Shown: positions 50,420 through 62,630, counted from the stretch's first letter. The stretch: 64,000 nt of DNA from Epiperipatus broadwayi (GCA_028023455.1 JAQFVV010000013.1:14024258-14088257); one strand, 5' to 3'. Notes: a model not told the origin generated them from the sequence alone. Made by a program: numbers and translations.

Positions 50420-51376
50420 CATATGAGTTTTCTGAGAAGAAAGATATGATTAAACAAATTGTTCCATTATTAAAGGATAGTTATTATTTTGCAAAGAGTA
50501 AGAGTTGCTATAAAATGATTAATAACTTCATATTGCTGTTGAAAGGGAAAACTTTATTTGTATGAAGGAAAATAAAGGCAATAGGTTTGTGTTAATGGAT
50601 GGACATATATATAAAGAAAAAATTTCTCGGCAAACTGTTAATTAAAAATTTGAAAAAGTGAAGAATTATAAATTAAAGGAGTAAAGGCCGAGTTTGTTTG
50701 TAATGTTTTGCATCCATTCATTAGTAAAATATTTAGGAGAGATGAATATCTGAATATTTATCCATCAGCTATGATTGTTTTATATTTATTTGCAAATATT
50801 AGAGTCCATAAAGAGAATGCTTTGTTAAGATTTATGATGGATTTTGGTGGTGGTTATTATCAGAAAGCATTGCAATTAGTTGCAAAGCGATTATGGGAGT
50901 TGATAGGACTTCACAAATTTACAATGAAATCTACATTTGAATATGTTCAGATATTGAAGTTTGCCAAGTTTAACAATTTTTATATGGCTCATTGGTTATA
51001 TGTGAGTTACATGGATCAGTGGATCATAGTAAATCACAAAATATAATTAAATTTTAATGTAGACGTTTGTAAAACCAGATTTATTATAGAAGTATTTAAA
51101 TGGATTAATAATGATTTTACTGCAGGATATGGGAAGGATTATTATCAAATGAAGAATGTTTGGCCAATAGTGTTGGCAGTGAGTGGTATAGTGTGTAGTT
51201 TGTATGTTTCAGAAATGAAAAAATATATTATAGAGCAATTTATAAGGAATAAGTATGATTTAGTGTATGAAAGATATGTTGATGATGTTTTTGTGCATGG
51301 ATCAAAAGATATGATAGAGAGTATGCTCGATAAGTTAAATTTGAATTCTGGTTTGTCATGGACTATGGAGTTTTAA
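50420..51376 (+). pseudogene. PLE-1 reverse transcriptase (P2)
   Basis: Broken into several frames. Landmarks in order are NKGNRFVLMDGHIY, HPFISKIFRRDEYLNIYPSA, MMDFGGGYYQKALQLVAKR, FTMKSTFEYVQILKF, WPIVLAVSGIVCSLYVSEM (position of the motif B glycine/SG block), YDLVYERYVDDVFVHGSKD (catalytic YVDD) and NSGLSWTMEF. The class assignment rests on NKGN/YVDD plus the downstream GIY-YIG. The motif B region lacks the usual GTPMGSP form, marking a divergent lineage. Stops and frameshifts make it inactive. Confidence 0.65.
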
Positions 51377-51694
51377 AATATATAGATGTGAATATATATA
51401 GATCCTTTAATATCTATGGGTATAAAATAATTGTTAAACCATTAAATGTAAAGGGTTTTGTACACTCATCATCGAATATTCTTTTAAATTATAAAATGGC
51501 TGGATTTAAATGTCTTTTGTAATGCAATGGCAGATAGAAAAAGGAATCTTGAAAAACATAGTCATGACTTAGTAAGTGTGGAATACAAGAAAACTATATT
51601 ATACAGACAATTGTGGTTATTTTATAATAAAATGAAATTTAAATGAAGTCATGTAAAAAATAAAATAGACAAAAAGTGGATTTCTTTGGCTTAG

Positions 51695-52080
51695 GTGCCA
51701 TCAATAATTATAAAGTTAAAAAGTGTAATTGATAATGATTGTAATATAAGATTCTGGGCATCTTTGTGCTTAAATAGACTAATAAATAATTCAAAGGATA
51801 GTGTAGAAGAAATAAATAAGTATGAAGTGGTTTATTCAATTGCCAACAGAGAAATTGGTTGTAATGCTATTTATTATGGTGAAATTAAGGCTAATATATT
51901 AACATGATTGCAACAGCACATTTATCAATATAAAAAAAATCTAAAATTGATTCACAAGTTAAGTCTGTTTCTTCAAATCATGAAAATATTTGTGGGCATG
52001 AATTTTGTCCTCAAAACATCAGTACTGCTTGTAATGAATCAAACAATAGAAAGAGGAAGTTGAAAGAGGCTTGGTTTATT
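51695..52080 (+). pseudogene. PLE-1 GIY-YIG endonuclease (P2)
   Basis: INKYEVVYSIANREIGCNAIYYGEIKANILT corresponds to the GIY...YIG halves. VVYSI stands for GIY-x-I and AIYYGE for YIGxT, with a C between them; a stop follows, then QQHIYQYKK, and later in another frame NHENICGHEF and RKRKLKEAW, the H..GH and R...E blocks. The spelling departs clearly from PLE-2 and PLE-3. It would nick target DNA for priming if intact. Confidence 0.6.
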
Positions 52081-52270
52081 GCTAAGTCAAATAACATTAT
52101 CAATTAATGTAACACCAATGTTCCATTGAGCATGAACTGGAATATTAACAGTTCAATTCCAATATGTCACTTACAAGTCTTGTATATGGTACTGAATGTG
52201 CTTTGAAAACTAATATTAGTGTCTAAGGTTGTCACATTTTATACATGTACAATAATTTACATTATTTAAG

Positions 52271-53865
52271 AGTTATTGTATTATTTAGTTCTTAAAGTAA
52301 TATTGTTAAGGACTATCATTTTAATTATATGAATCATTTGTTTAAAATTGTGAAATAACTGATGCATTGGCAGTTTGCTTTTAGACTAAATATCTGACTT
52401 GTAAGGATTTAGTTAGCTCTTTTACAATTAGGTTGTGTTCAGCTATGTTTAGATCTGGTTTCATATAGGTTTGGTTTGATAATTACTAGTAACAGGGAAT
52501 AAGAATACTTTGTCATACAAACTATAATGCAAAAAATTAAGTCTTAATAAAATAAATATAAGACAGAATGCATTAAAGCATCATTTATAAAATGAAATAT
52601 AATTGACAATCACAAAATTCCTATTTCAGATAACTACCAAAAAGCTAAATTAATATTTAGACATAACTGCACACGACTTAAAAATCATGCAGACAAATAT
52701 CTTAAAACATCTATTCCACCAAACCCACTTAAAACATATGAATATGCCAGAAAGAAAAATTGGATTTACGTTTTCAGATGACTTTATTAATATTTCAATA
52801 GGTATTGGAATGGAAGTTTTAAATACATCTAAAAAAATATTGCACATAGTAAAAAGATGGATAGAGTTTGATTAATAATACTATGTGGTTATATTTTATA
52901 TACATATTGTACCGGACCCTCAATCTATCCTGATCACAAAGGGCACCACCAGATAATTACATACCAGGAAAAATTTATTTACTGTGATCAGAATGGATGA
53001 TAATGGTTTGCACTGACTAAACTCAGGGAGAAGCAAGATATTTTAAATATTGTTTAGACAATTGAGAAATAAAAGCACTAAGACAAATGTCAGTCAAATT
53101 AAGTTTAAGCATATTTTAAAAATTTTATTTAATAGAAAAATAACTTTTAAAAAAATTTTTATAATATAACAAATAGGGTTATATCAGACATGTACCAAAA
53201 AAAATGAAAATTCAATGCTCTGGAAGATAGAACAATTCTTTCAGAAGAGAATTCATCTAAACATTGGTTTTCCCATACACAGATATGAAAACAATACATT
53301 CTTGAAATAAATCAACAAAACCAGTGCCAGTGAGCTTTTCTAGGCCTGGAAAATGTGTTGGGACAAAGAATGTCATATGCCAGTAGAAGTTGCATCTTAT
53401 ACTACATTCAAAGTAAAGATGATTGATTTACCTCAAGATCAAATGAAAAATATGATTTAGAATGAAAGAAAAACAGACAATTAAAACTGGTGAATCCCCA
53501 ACCAAACGATTGGCTGAAACTAATAATAATTAAAGGTCTCAATAGGAGACAAGTAAATAATTAGAAAAGCAGTTACATCTGCCCAAGTATTTTAAGGAAG
53601 CGAAATAATTATAATTAAACTTATAAAACAAGTTTTGAATACATGCTTTGATAAAATTTAAAGCCACATGTAAATACAAAAATAAATCTAGCAAGCAAAT
53701 ATAAATATTCCTAGGTTTTTATAAGTTAGTTTATCAAAGAATGTTTATGAGTAAAAAACATTAAGGCATTAAATACTTTAGCAGAACAAAACTCTATTTC
53801 ACCTGTAATTTACAAAGGAATAAATATTATATTCTTGCTGGCGATTTATAAAATTACCAAGAAAA
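52271..53865. other. Unassigned sequence between PLE-1 and the direct repeats
   Basis: A 62-codon frame at 52687-52875 has no recognisable motif and is not called. Near 52937-53010 TCCTGATCACA and TGTGATCAGAATGG form a short inverted pair. Nothing else was recognised. Confidence 0.4.
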
Positions 53866-55108
53866 ACAATTCCAGTTTCCACTTTCAGAGACATAAGAAA
53901 AGAAGACACAAAATCTCCAAACATGAAACAAGAACAATAAATATGACAAAATCACCAGCCAAAAGATTTTTCTGTTTGCCTAAGTACAAACACAGTATTT
54001 AAAATCAATTATTGGATAATAAAATAATTACGGATGAGCATTTAAAAATACACAAGACTCCTAAAGCATTTATAAAACTTAGGAATATAATAATACAAAC
54101 TAACTAGTCACTCTCCAATAAACAAAATTGAAAGCAAACTTGGAATCTTAAAACTAAGATTCCAAGATGCACGGCAAAGGACAATAAAAATAAATAAATA
54201 CAGCTAATAAATATGAGGTTAAATATTAATTAAGAATACATGTTTATTAGATTGAGTTGAGATTTAACTAAAACAATTTACCCTGGAAAGAATAAAAGAA
54301 AATATTTACCTTACGGTAAAGCAATGTTCACGTAGAGTGCACACTTTTATGTTAGTCCATATTTCATGATTTTTGACAGCAGCAAGGTAGAGGCATTGAA
54401 GGATCTGGATTTTTTTAGATGTTCAAGGCATGATTGAAGGAGAGTTGGAAGTTAGGAATTCATCCTTATTTAAATTAGCAACGCATATTGTTGTTTCCAA
54501 TACGTATAGCAGTATATTTTGACATTGTGGAGGCAAATTTTAAAAAGAACTTAAATGTCCGAACTGCTAATAGTATGAAGTTCGAGAATCTGAAACAAAC
54601 ACTTTTACAAAGTATTTGCTTGGTCAAGGCTTTCTAGAATAATCCATAAAATTTTTGGTGTTATTTATACTCACACTCAATTTTCCGTGTAAACCATCCT
54701 TGTTGTCATTTTCTACACTTCAGGGCAGGGGCAAAATCCTTAATCTCCCACTCAATCTAATGAAGAATTCTATCCAGGGATTATTTTGAACAAAAATAAC
54801 AACAAAATTAAACCTCCACCTTTAGAATGAGTAGAAATGATAAAAGAGACAGGAATGCAATTAACAAGCTCGCTTGTTTTTAATCAAATTGATTTAAAAA
54901 AAGTAAAAACAAGCAGTATCAGAAAACTGTTTTAAAATCAATTTTATATAAAAACCAAAATATATTGTAAACATAAACGAATATGTGTAATACACGTACT
55001 CTTTTTAAATAATTAAAAAAAATTTTTTTACATTAGAAATATAATGAAAATTAAAAGTTTTTTAATTTTTGTAATAAAATCCTTGAATCGGATATCAATC
55101 TGGTTCAA
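53866..55108. repeat. 1.24-kb direct repeat, left copy (LTR-like)
   Basis: Matches 56267-57507 end to end, from ACAATTCCAGTTTCC to GAATCGGATAT..GGTTCAA, with scattered substitutions and small indels. It contains a conserved stem-loop at 54872-54914. The pair could be LTRs of a minus-strand element with the coiled-coil ORF inside. TG...CA ends and a target duplication were not found, so the LTR reading is provisional. Confidence 0.75.
54872..54914. other. Conserved stem-loop in left direct repeat
   Basis: GCTTGTTTTTA pairs perfectly with TAAAAACAAGC across a loop that itself contains the palindrome ATCAAATTGAT. The same structure is kept in the right copy at 57265-57306. Confidence 0.6.
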
Positions 55109-55442
55109 CTGCTTAAATACATGATCAAAAAAAAAAAACATTCCTGTAACTTTTTTTTAAAATTACAAACATTTTAAAAACTACTCCTAGAAATTTAGCT
55201 GAATGTTTGCCTTGCACTCAGTAAAACAAAACAATATTTCATTTTAAACATTTATCCATTTTCATATTTCATTAACAAAATCTTTTTATTTTATTTTATT
55301 AAAACAATCCGTCCGATTATTAAAAGCTGAACCCTTAACTTTTGTCTGGCAGTTCTTTTACTTTTTTCACTAGCTCACTGAAATAAGTTCCTTTCCCTCT
55401 CTTATATTTTACTTGCTTAGAATTTACTATTTTGTCACTTTC

Positions 55443-56158
55443 TCATTCTGTTTTGCTTTTTAGCGCATATAAGGAAAAACCTTTTTGACAAGCAAAACAC
55501 ATTTCTATGAAGTGCCCCACTTTATTTTTCAGACTATCAGCATTAGTATATGGAAAGAATTTATCTTCTACAAACTTTTTGAATGTTTGACATAAGATCT
55601 TTCTATATATGGCTTCTATTTCAACTTTAACAACATATTTCTTAATCTTTTTTCTAACTCTTTTCTTCTTTTCAAATTTATATTCATAACAAATAGTTAT
55701 AAAAACCAATTTATTTTTAATTTCACATGGAGGCTCTTTTACCTGATTTTCTGTCTTTACCTTATAACTGTCTTTTATTTCTTTATCTACATTTACTAGA
55801 TTTTCCACCATACTTTCTATTTGTACCCCATCTATGCTTATTTTTATCTTTATGTCCACCTTTTCTGTCTGAACACTATTTTGTTCTAGCTCAATTTCTT
55901 CACTCAACTTATTTTTCAGATTATTTTTCATCTCAACTTCCTTTTCTACTTCTTGACTTTCTTCTAGTCTTCTCTCTCCATTTCACCCCTCATCTCTCTC
56001 ATTTCTCTAATCATTTCTACTTTGCACTCCCTAATTTCTTCCTTCATTTCCACTTTAAACTCTGCCATCATTGCTTGCTGACTTTGCTTGAATTCACTCA
56101 TGTCCTTCTTTATTTCTTGGTGCATTTCCCTCATCATGTCCATCATCATCTTCATCAT
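55443..56158 (-). pseudogene. Coiled-coil gag-like gene with a frameshift
   Basis: Two overlapping minus-strand frames make one continuous protein-like sequence. 56158-55964 has a Met/Glu/Lys-rich coiled coil (MMRMEHQEIKKDM-like heptads; EFKQSQQAMMAEFKVEM). The other frame is open across the join near 55965 (LEESQEVEKEVE) and continues at 55931-55443 through a second charged region to KKFVEDKFFPYTNADSL and a Cys-containing end (EMCFACQKGF). It lies between two 1.24-kb direct repeats. Composition and position suggest a gag-like protein of a non-autonomous LTR element. No protease or RT follows. Not recognised by name. Confidence 0.4.
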
Positions 56159-56266
56159 TATCTGTGTCTCCGTTTCTACCTTTTCTACAATTTGAGGGTT
56201 TTTGAACGAAACAGAGCTTTCTTTTAAACCTGACTCACTATCACAATTACCAAAAAAAAAAAAAAA

Positions 56267-57507
56267 ACAATTCCAGTTTCCGATTTCAGAGACATAAGAA
56301 AAGAAGACACAAAATCTTCAAATACAGAACAAGAACAATAAATATGACAATATCGCCAGCAAAAAAAATTTTCTGTTTGCCTAAGCACAAACAGTATTTA
56401 AAATCAATTATTGGATAATAAAATAATTATGGGCGAGCATTTAAAAATACTCAAGACTGCTAAAACATTTATAAAAGTTAGGTATATAATAATACAAACT
56501 AACTAGTCACTCTCCAATAAACAAAAGTGAAAGCAAAGGTGGAATCTAAAAACTAAGATTCCAAGATGTACGGCAAAGTACAATAAAAAATAAATACAGC
56601 TAATAAATATGAGGTTAAATATTAATTAAGAATACATGTTTATTAGATTGAGTGGGCATTTAACTAAAACAATTTACCCTGGAAAGAATAAAAGAAAATA
56701 TTTACCTTATGGTAAAGCAATGTTCACATAGAGAGAATACTTTTATGTTTGTCCATATTTCATGATATTTGACAGTGGCAAGGTAAAGGCATTGAAAGAT
56801 CCAGCTTTTTTTAGATATGCAAAGCATGACTGAAGGAGAGTTGTTAGAAATTCATCCTTATTTAAATTAGCAATGCATATTGTTGTTTCCAATATGTATA
56901 GCAGTGTATTTTGACATTGTGGAGGCAAATTTTAAAAAGAACTTAAATGTCTGAATTGCTAACAATATAAAGTTTGAGAAGCTAAATCAAACACTTTTAC
57001 ACAGTATTTGCTTGATCAAAGCTTTCTAGAATAATCCATAAAATTTTTGGTGTTATTTATACTGACACTCAATTTCCCGCATAAACCGTCCTTGTTGCCA
57101 TTTTCTATGCCTCAGGGCAGGGACAAAATCTTAATCTCCCATTCAATTTAATGAAAAATTCTATCCAGGGATTAATTTGAACAAAAACAACAACATAAAA
57201 TTAAACCTCCACTTTTATAATGAGTAGAAATGATAAAACAGACAGGAATGTAATTAACAAGCCTGCTTGTTTTTAATCAAATTGATTTAAAAAAGTAAAA
57301 ACAAGCAGTATCAGAAAACTATTTTAAAATCAGTTTTATATAAAAAAACAAAATATATTTTAAACATAGATGAGTATGTGTAATAATACACGTACTCTTT
57401 CTAAATAATTTAAAAATAATTTTTTTACATTAGAAACATAACGAAAATTAAAAGTTTTTTTAATTTTTTGTAATAAAACTCTTGAATCGGATATTAATCC
57501 GGTTCAA
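56267..57507. repeat. 1.24-kb direct repeat, right copy (LTR-like)
   Basis: Partner of 53866-55108. A run of A precedes it (56252-56267). On the minus strand the adjacent internal sequence begins TGGTAATTGTGATAGTGA, which could be a primer-binding site, but AATTACCAA also occurs beside the left copy, which weakens that reading. It ends at an imperfect palindrome (GAATCGGATATTAATCCGG) next to PLE-5. Confidence 0.75.
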
Positions 57508-57509
57508 TA

Positions 57510-58290
57510 TATATCTAAATTTATAAATAAATATTGGAAAATACAGTTCTTAAAAGTTTATAAAAAATATATCTATAACTGTCACAGGAGCGTTTTCAAC
57601 TATCCCTGTAGTTTTTGTCAACTATCCCTGTAGTTTTTGTCAACTAATACTTTTAAAAGACCAACTTTCCCATAATTCCATGATGTCAACTTTCTCATAA
57701 ATCTGTGATCTTAATGTTTGCTGCCTGCCTATTCATTAAATCTTGTTTGTATTTATATATTAACATCGCTTCCTCAATTTTTCTTTTATTATTGTTTCTT
57801 TCAGTTTCCAATATTTTTATATAACTATAATTAAAATCAAAACCAATACATTGGAAAAAAAAACAAAAGAGCACTTGTTATTATTAAAAAGGGTTCAAAA
57901 TACCAAACAAAATTATAAAAATAATGATAATTTATTAGCTTCTGTCTTTTATGACCATAATAAATCATGTATATATGGTTTTGATTTTAATTATAGTAAT
58001 GTAAAAATATTGGAAACTAAAAGAAATAAAAATAAAAGAAAAATTAAGGAAGCAATGTTAATATATAAATACAAACAAGATTTAATCAATAGGCAGAGAG
58101 CAAACATTAAAATCATGGAATTATGGGAAAGTTGACATCATGGAATTATGGGGAAAGTGACCTTTTAAAAGTATTAGTTGACAAATACTACAAGGATAGT
58201 TGAAAGCACTCCTAAGTGACATTTATAGATATTTTTTTATAAACTTTTAAGAACTGCATTTTCTAATATTTATTTATAAATTTAGATATA
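57510..58290. mobile_element. Palindromic PLE end pair (PLE-5)
   Basis: The arms 57510-57845 and 57977-58290 are inverted repeats from TATATCTAAATTTATAAATA inward. Each arm encodes the tail of a PLE endonuclease reading outward (leftward on the left, rightward on the right). The left arm has a tandem duplication of a 22-bp hairpin unit (57596-57639); the right arm has one copy. No RT remains. About 25 bases (58291-58315) separate it from the (ATT)n array. Confidence 0.75.
57890..58135 (+). pseudogene. PLE-5 endonuclease C-terminal tail
   Basis: ASVFYDHNKSCIYGFDFNYSN, VKILETKRNKNKRKIKEAML and IYKYKQDLINRQ match the H..., DF/DW, IL..E....R...EA.LI pattern at the C-terminus of PLE GIY-YIG proteins. 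The YIG half is missing. The left arm (57845-57720, minus) encodes the same tail with substitutions. Confidence 0.65.
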
Positions 58291-58315
58291 TTATTTTGAA
58301 GAAATACAGACATCG

Positions 58316-58591
<276 letters not shown>

Positions 58592-58603
58592 TTTCAAAGG
58601 AAC

Positions 58604-58609
58604 TTTATT
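58604..58609 (-). terminator. LINE polyadenylation signal
   Basis: AATAAA on the minus strand, about 13 bases before the LINE 3' edge. Confidence 0.6.
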
Positions 58610-58628
58610 GATTTCCAAAAATTATATA

Positions 58629-59320
58629 TTTACAAAGATCATACATTATATCATAAGTTTACATCAATATGGTTACATATTATTCACGAGGGAGTATATA
58701 TATATATATACAAGGTAAAAATAATAATTATGATTACATACATTCCAAGAAAAAGAAATACACTTTTACAAAGATCATAGGTAACAACATACATTTACAT
58801 CAATATGGTTATATATAACCGATTAGGAAGTATATACAAGGTTACATAAAAATTAGTTATGATTATGTATACTAAGAAAAAAAAAGGTAACATAAATTAA
58901 TACAGGTTACATATGTAATATAGTTCTTCAGTATCTGATTTTTTTTTCCTTTTTTTCCATAGGCATTCAATATTATTATCGTAATAAATGATAAGGTTTT
59001 TGTAGCAATTACAAAGATTATAGGTTGTATCAAATGATTACATCCATATGGGTACATTTGATTAGGAAGTATATACGAGGTAACATAAAAATTGGTTATG
59101 ATTATATATATTAAAAGAGAGACCAGTTTACATAGTTGCACATTTACAAAGATCATAGGTTACTACATACTTTTACAATCAATATGGTTACATATAACTG
59201 ATTAGGTAGTATATACAGCTTACATAATTAATTTAGATTACATATATCAATAGAAAAAAAAGTTACATAAATTAATACAGGTTACATAATGTTATATAGT
59301 TCTTTAGTATCTAATTCTTA
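58629..59320. repeat. Tandem repeats in LINE 3' UTR
   Basis: Four diverged copies of a unit with TTTACAAAGATCATAGGT, CATCAATATGGTTACATAT, AGGAAGTATATAC and GGTAACATAAAAATT, starting near 58629, 58764, 59008 and 59142. Copies 2 and 4 share an extension (TACATAAATTAATACAGG ... ATATAGTTCTT), so the array is a two-unit higher-order repeat of about 380 bp. Confidence 0.75.
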
Positions 59321-59433
59321 ATTTTTCTCCTTTTAAAGGCTTTTAAGATTATATACATACATAAATGATAACGCTTTTGTAGCAATTAGGTAATATCACC
59401 TTAGCACTGTTTCAGTTGTTGATGCATTAAGGA

Positions 59434-62400
59434 CTAGGTATCATGAAAAATGTTAAAGGGGGCAAGCTTTCTGTCTCTTTCCCTAATAATCTCCAGTTTA
59501 ATCCAAAATGTATTAGGATGTCTTCTAGGATTATTGTTATATATAAAAATGCATCTAGTACACCATAAAGCATACAAGATGAATGTACTAGCTCTAATTC
59601 TAGCAAAGATTCCTATTGAGAAAGTTTTAAAAAGATATGCAATATTAAATAAAGAATTGTTAAATAGGTTGGGAAGAGCAATGCGTATATTATCATAACA
59701 CTGACAATTAAAGAATATATGTTCTTGATTTTCAAAATCTTTTTTACAAAGGGGGCAAAAAGCATCCATGTTAATACAATTTCTTCTATATTTATAAAAA
59801 ATAAAGTGTAGGTAATGATCCTAAATAAGGCTTTATTAGAAAATCAAGAAATTTTAGCTCAAGCTTCCAGAATCTAAATCTTCTAACAAGTTGCCGATTG
59901 TTTAGACCCAAAATGGGTTTGTTTTGACTATTAAGTGTTGGTTGGTTTATTAATAGATATGTTTGCCAATATTTGTACTTATCTGTAGGGGAACAGAAGG
60001 TAAGTTTATCCATGCTCAATAATGGTTTTATTAGTTCAGCCCAATAACCAGTACCAGGGGGCGGTCAATCCATTGGAGTAATTTTTAATGATGTAGCAAC
60101 CTGATTAAACAGAGTTGACAAGGAGGTAATCAGATTAAGTGTTTTCTGTATTTAAATATGTTTATTGAGTGTAGTCCTAGCCCATTATGAATAAATGGAT
60201 TTTGTAATTTTTTAATGGAGATGGAGGCAATGCGTCTGCTCCATAAAAGTTTTTTGAGCATGGAGTATACATGCAAAGTAAAGGCTTTAGTGAAAATTAT
60301 TATAGGGCTAAAATAAGTAATTCTTGTTATAAGAAGCATATTAAACAATGTGATTTTAGAGTAAACTGAAAGATATGACTTAGAAAGGGAACCTATAATT
60401 TTTTCTATTTTTTCTTTAAGAGAATTCTGTATTTTTGTTCTCATTCCAGTATTACTAAGATGGAAGGGAAATTCTAGGAATGAGGCAGGGCTTCCTTTAA
60501 GGTAAGATTGTATTAGTTTTCTTGTATATATCTGCCAACTAAATGTCTTGTCTAAATTGAATTCTAGTTTATATTCCCATGAATATTAATCTAAAATTTG
60601 TAATAGTTTGGGAACATGTTTTTGTGATGATAGAAAAATGATAATGTCATCCATATAAGCAACATATGAAATATTACTTTTAAATTGTGGTACAAAAATA
60701 CCAGGTATCCATTCTTCAATCATTTTAAGGAGGGGATTTATATACACTATAAACAGTAAGGCACTGAGTGGGGATCCCTGAGGGATAGAGCAATAGGTTT
60801 AAACCCTAGTGAGTATTTTCCATTCATTGACACATGGATTTCTCTATTTATCAATAGATTAGTAAGAATGTAGACTAATGATTTGGGAACAGACAACACT
60901 TTTAAGAGTTTTATAAGTAGGTCTATTGGAATTGAGTCAAATGCTTTTTTAATGTCCAATTGGATGGCAATAGGGCTATATTTTTTCCCTTTTCTAACAG
61001 TCTCCACAACAGACTTAAAAACAACTGCAGCTAGACCAGTAGAGGCTCCCTTCTTTGCAAATTGCATTTTGGCTATTGTAGGTAAGATAAAGGGTTCAAG
61101 TTTATCCTTGATTACTGATTCAAGAATCTTGATGCCCAATGGACTCATGGATATAGGACGTATATTTTTAACTGTAGTGATATCTTCAGATTTCTTAAAA
61201 AAAGGCACAAGCATTATTGGATACAAACCAGGTATATGATGAATTTGTCTGGATAATAAATTAGCTAGATTCCTTAAATAAGTAGTAGTAAAAAAGCTTA
61301 GGTGTTCATAGACAAATTTTGGAATTCCATGAATACCTGGGTGACAAGTGTTTTGGGATGTTAGCAATTTTTTTTCTGAAATCATTTATTGTAAAGATAT
61401 CATCATCCTCTGTGATTCCCAGAAATAAAGGGGTAGGACAAAACAAATTATTGTTTTGCAAACTATTTTTAAAAAAACTCATATAATGGAGTTAGCATGC
61501 TGTCACCAGCAATTATTTCATTGTTGATTCTAATTGCTGTAGGTATTTTTTTTGGGGGGAGGGATGGCCTAATGCCCAGCGGATAAAATGTCTAGAGAAT
61601 GAATGTGTGTGATCCAGAAAAAGCCTTTTTTTTATTAGTATGTATTCCTTCAGAGTATCACAGGTTTTGTTGTATAAGTTTTTTATGGCAGCTATTTTAC
61701 TGCAGTTGTTTTCAGTGGCCTGGTAATGAATAATTTTTTTATGCATGTCATCTACAAGTGCTAATAATTTAGTAGGAGGGGTGGATGTATGGGTTAAGTG
61801 ATCAATATTAAAAGAAAGAACATTTACAAATGCTAACCAGGTTTGTGCAGGGTCTAACTCCATTTTATTCATTTTAAAAAGTTCTATATAGTTTTGTGAA
61901 AATAAAAATTCACTATTTCTGCTAGGGAGTAGTACTCTTATTGTCTTTCCAGCTGACAGTACTTTTCTATATGTGAGATCCAGATCTAGAACCACAAATG
62001 GTCAGATAATGTTGAGTTTTTTAGCGATGGCCTAATTAGATGGTGCAGTATCAGTGAATAGAATATAAGGTCAATTAGTGAGGAGTGTCTACCATTGTAG
62101 AATGATACAGAATCATTTGGTAGAAATCCCTCTCAACTCATAAGAGGGAAAGCAAACCTATATAACCACTTAGATACAAATTTACTGTAGGACATATTAA
62201 AATCACCCAATAGTAGACATGGATAGGGAGAGGAATCTAGGATTGAATTAACTGTTAATATTAATCTATTTATTATTGTTGGCCCTGGGGGTATATATGC
62301 AAATATAATGTTTAAAACTTAAGCTGTGTGGTGGAATGAGATAATTAGTATATATGCATCAAGATATAGAATTTTAAATGATCTGAATGGACAAGTTTTA

Positions 62401-62630
62401 GATATTATAATACCCATGCCTGCAGATGGCATAAGGGGTGTTTTTGAAAAAATTGAGAAGCCTCAATTATGTAGATAATTCAAAGGATCTATAACTGAGG
62501 TGCAATATATTTTTGTCTCTGACAAGCCAAGTATGTGTGGTTGGACTACATCATACCATTTAATTAATTGATGGATTTTCTGAAGAGAATTCAAGCCTCT
62601 GATATTAAGAGCTCCGATATTTATATGCAT
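59434..62630 (-). pseudogene. LINE ORF2: APE endonuclease, RT, zinc region
   Basis: ATG at 62630 (MHINIGALNIRGLNS). The APE-type endonuclease shows LGLSETK, LLLGDFNMSYSK, SLIDLIFY and TLSDHLW (catalytic N, E, D/N and DH blocks), to about 61990. A linker is open at 61995-61513. The RT shows AIQLDIKKAFDSIPIDLL (catalytic Asp), PQGSPLSALLF after a frameshift near 60780, and VAYMDDIIIFLSS (catalytic YMDD, about 60640-60665). The thumb lies at 60444-60130, and the zinc region CPLCKKDFENQEHIFFNC with LYALWCTRC at 59769-59434. Several stops and shifts make it inactive. Target-primed reverse transcription is its normal role. Confidence 0.85.

Larger units (their letters stand above)
49895..52270 (+). 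mobile_element. PLE-1 copy P2 (near full length, degenerate)
   Basis: The longest rightward copy, with coding remnants at 49920-50177 (N-terminal), 50420-50690 (NKGNRFVLMDGHIY), 50708-51046, 51149-51376 (YVDD) and 51695-51907 (endonuclease), then a 3' region with a GAACTG...CAGTTC hairpin (52132-52157) and the common terminus near 52255. It follows the partial copy P1 in tandem. Confidence 0.7.

Noticed and set aside
52687-52875. 62-codon frame after PLE-1
   Set aside because: No motif, neighbouring frames look equally plausible.
55727-56227. 166-codon plus-strand frame rich in Phe, Leu and His
   Set aside because: Antisense of the Lys/Glu-rich coiled-coil ORF.
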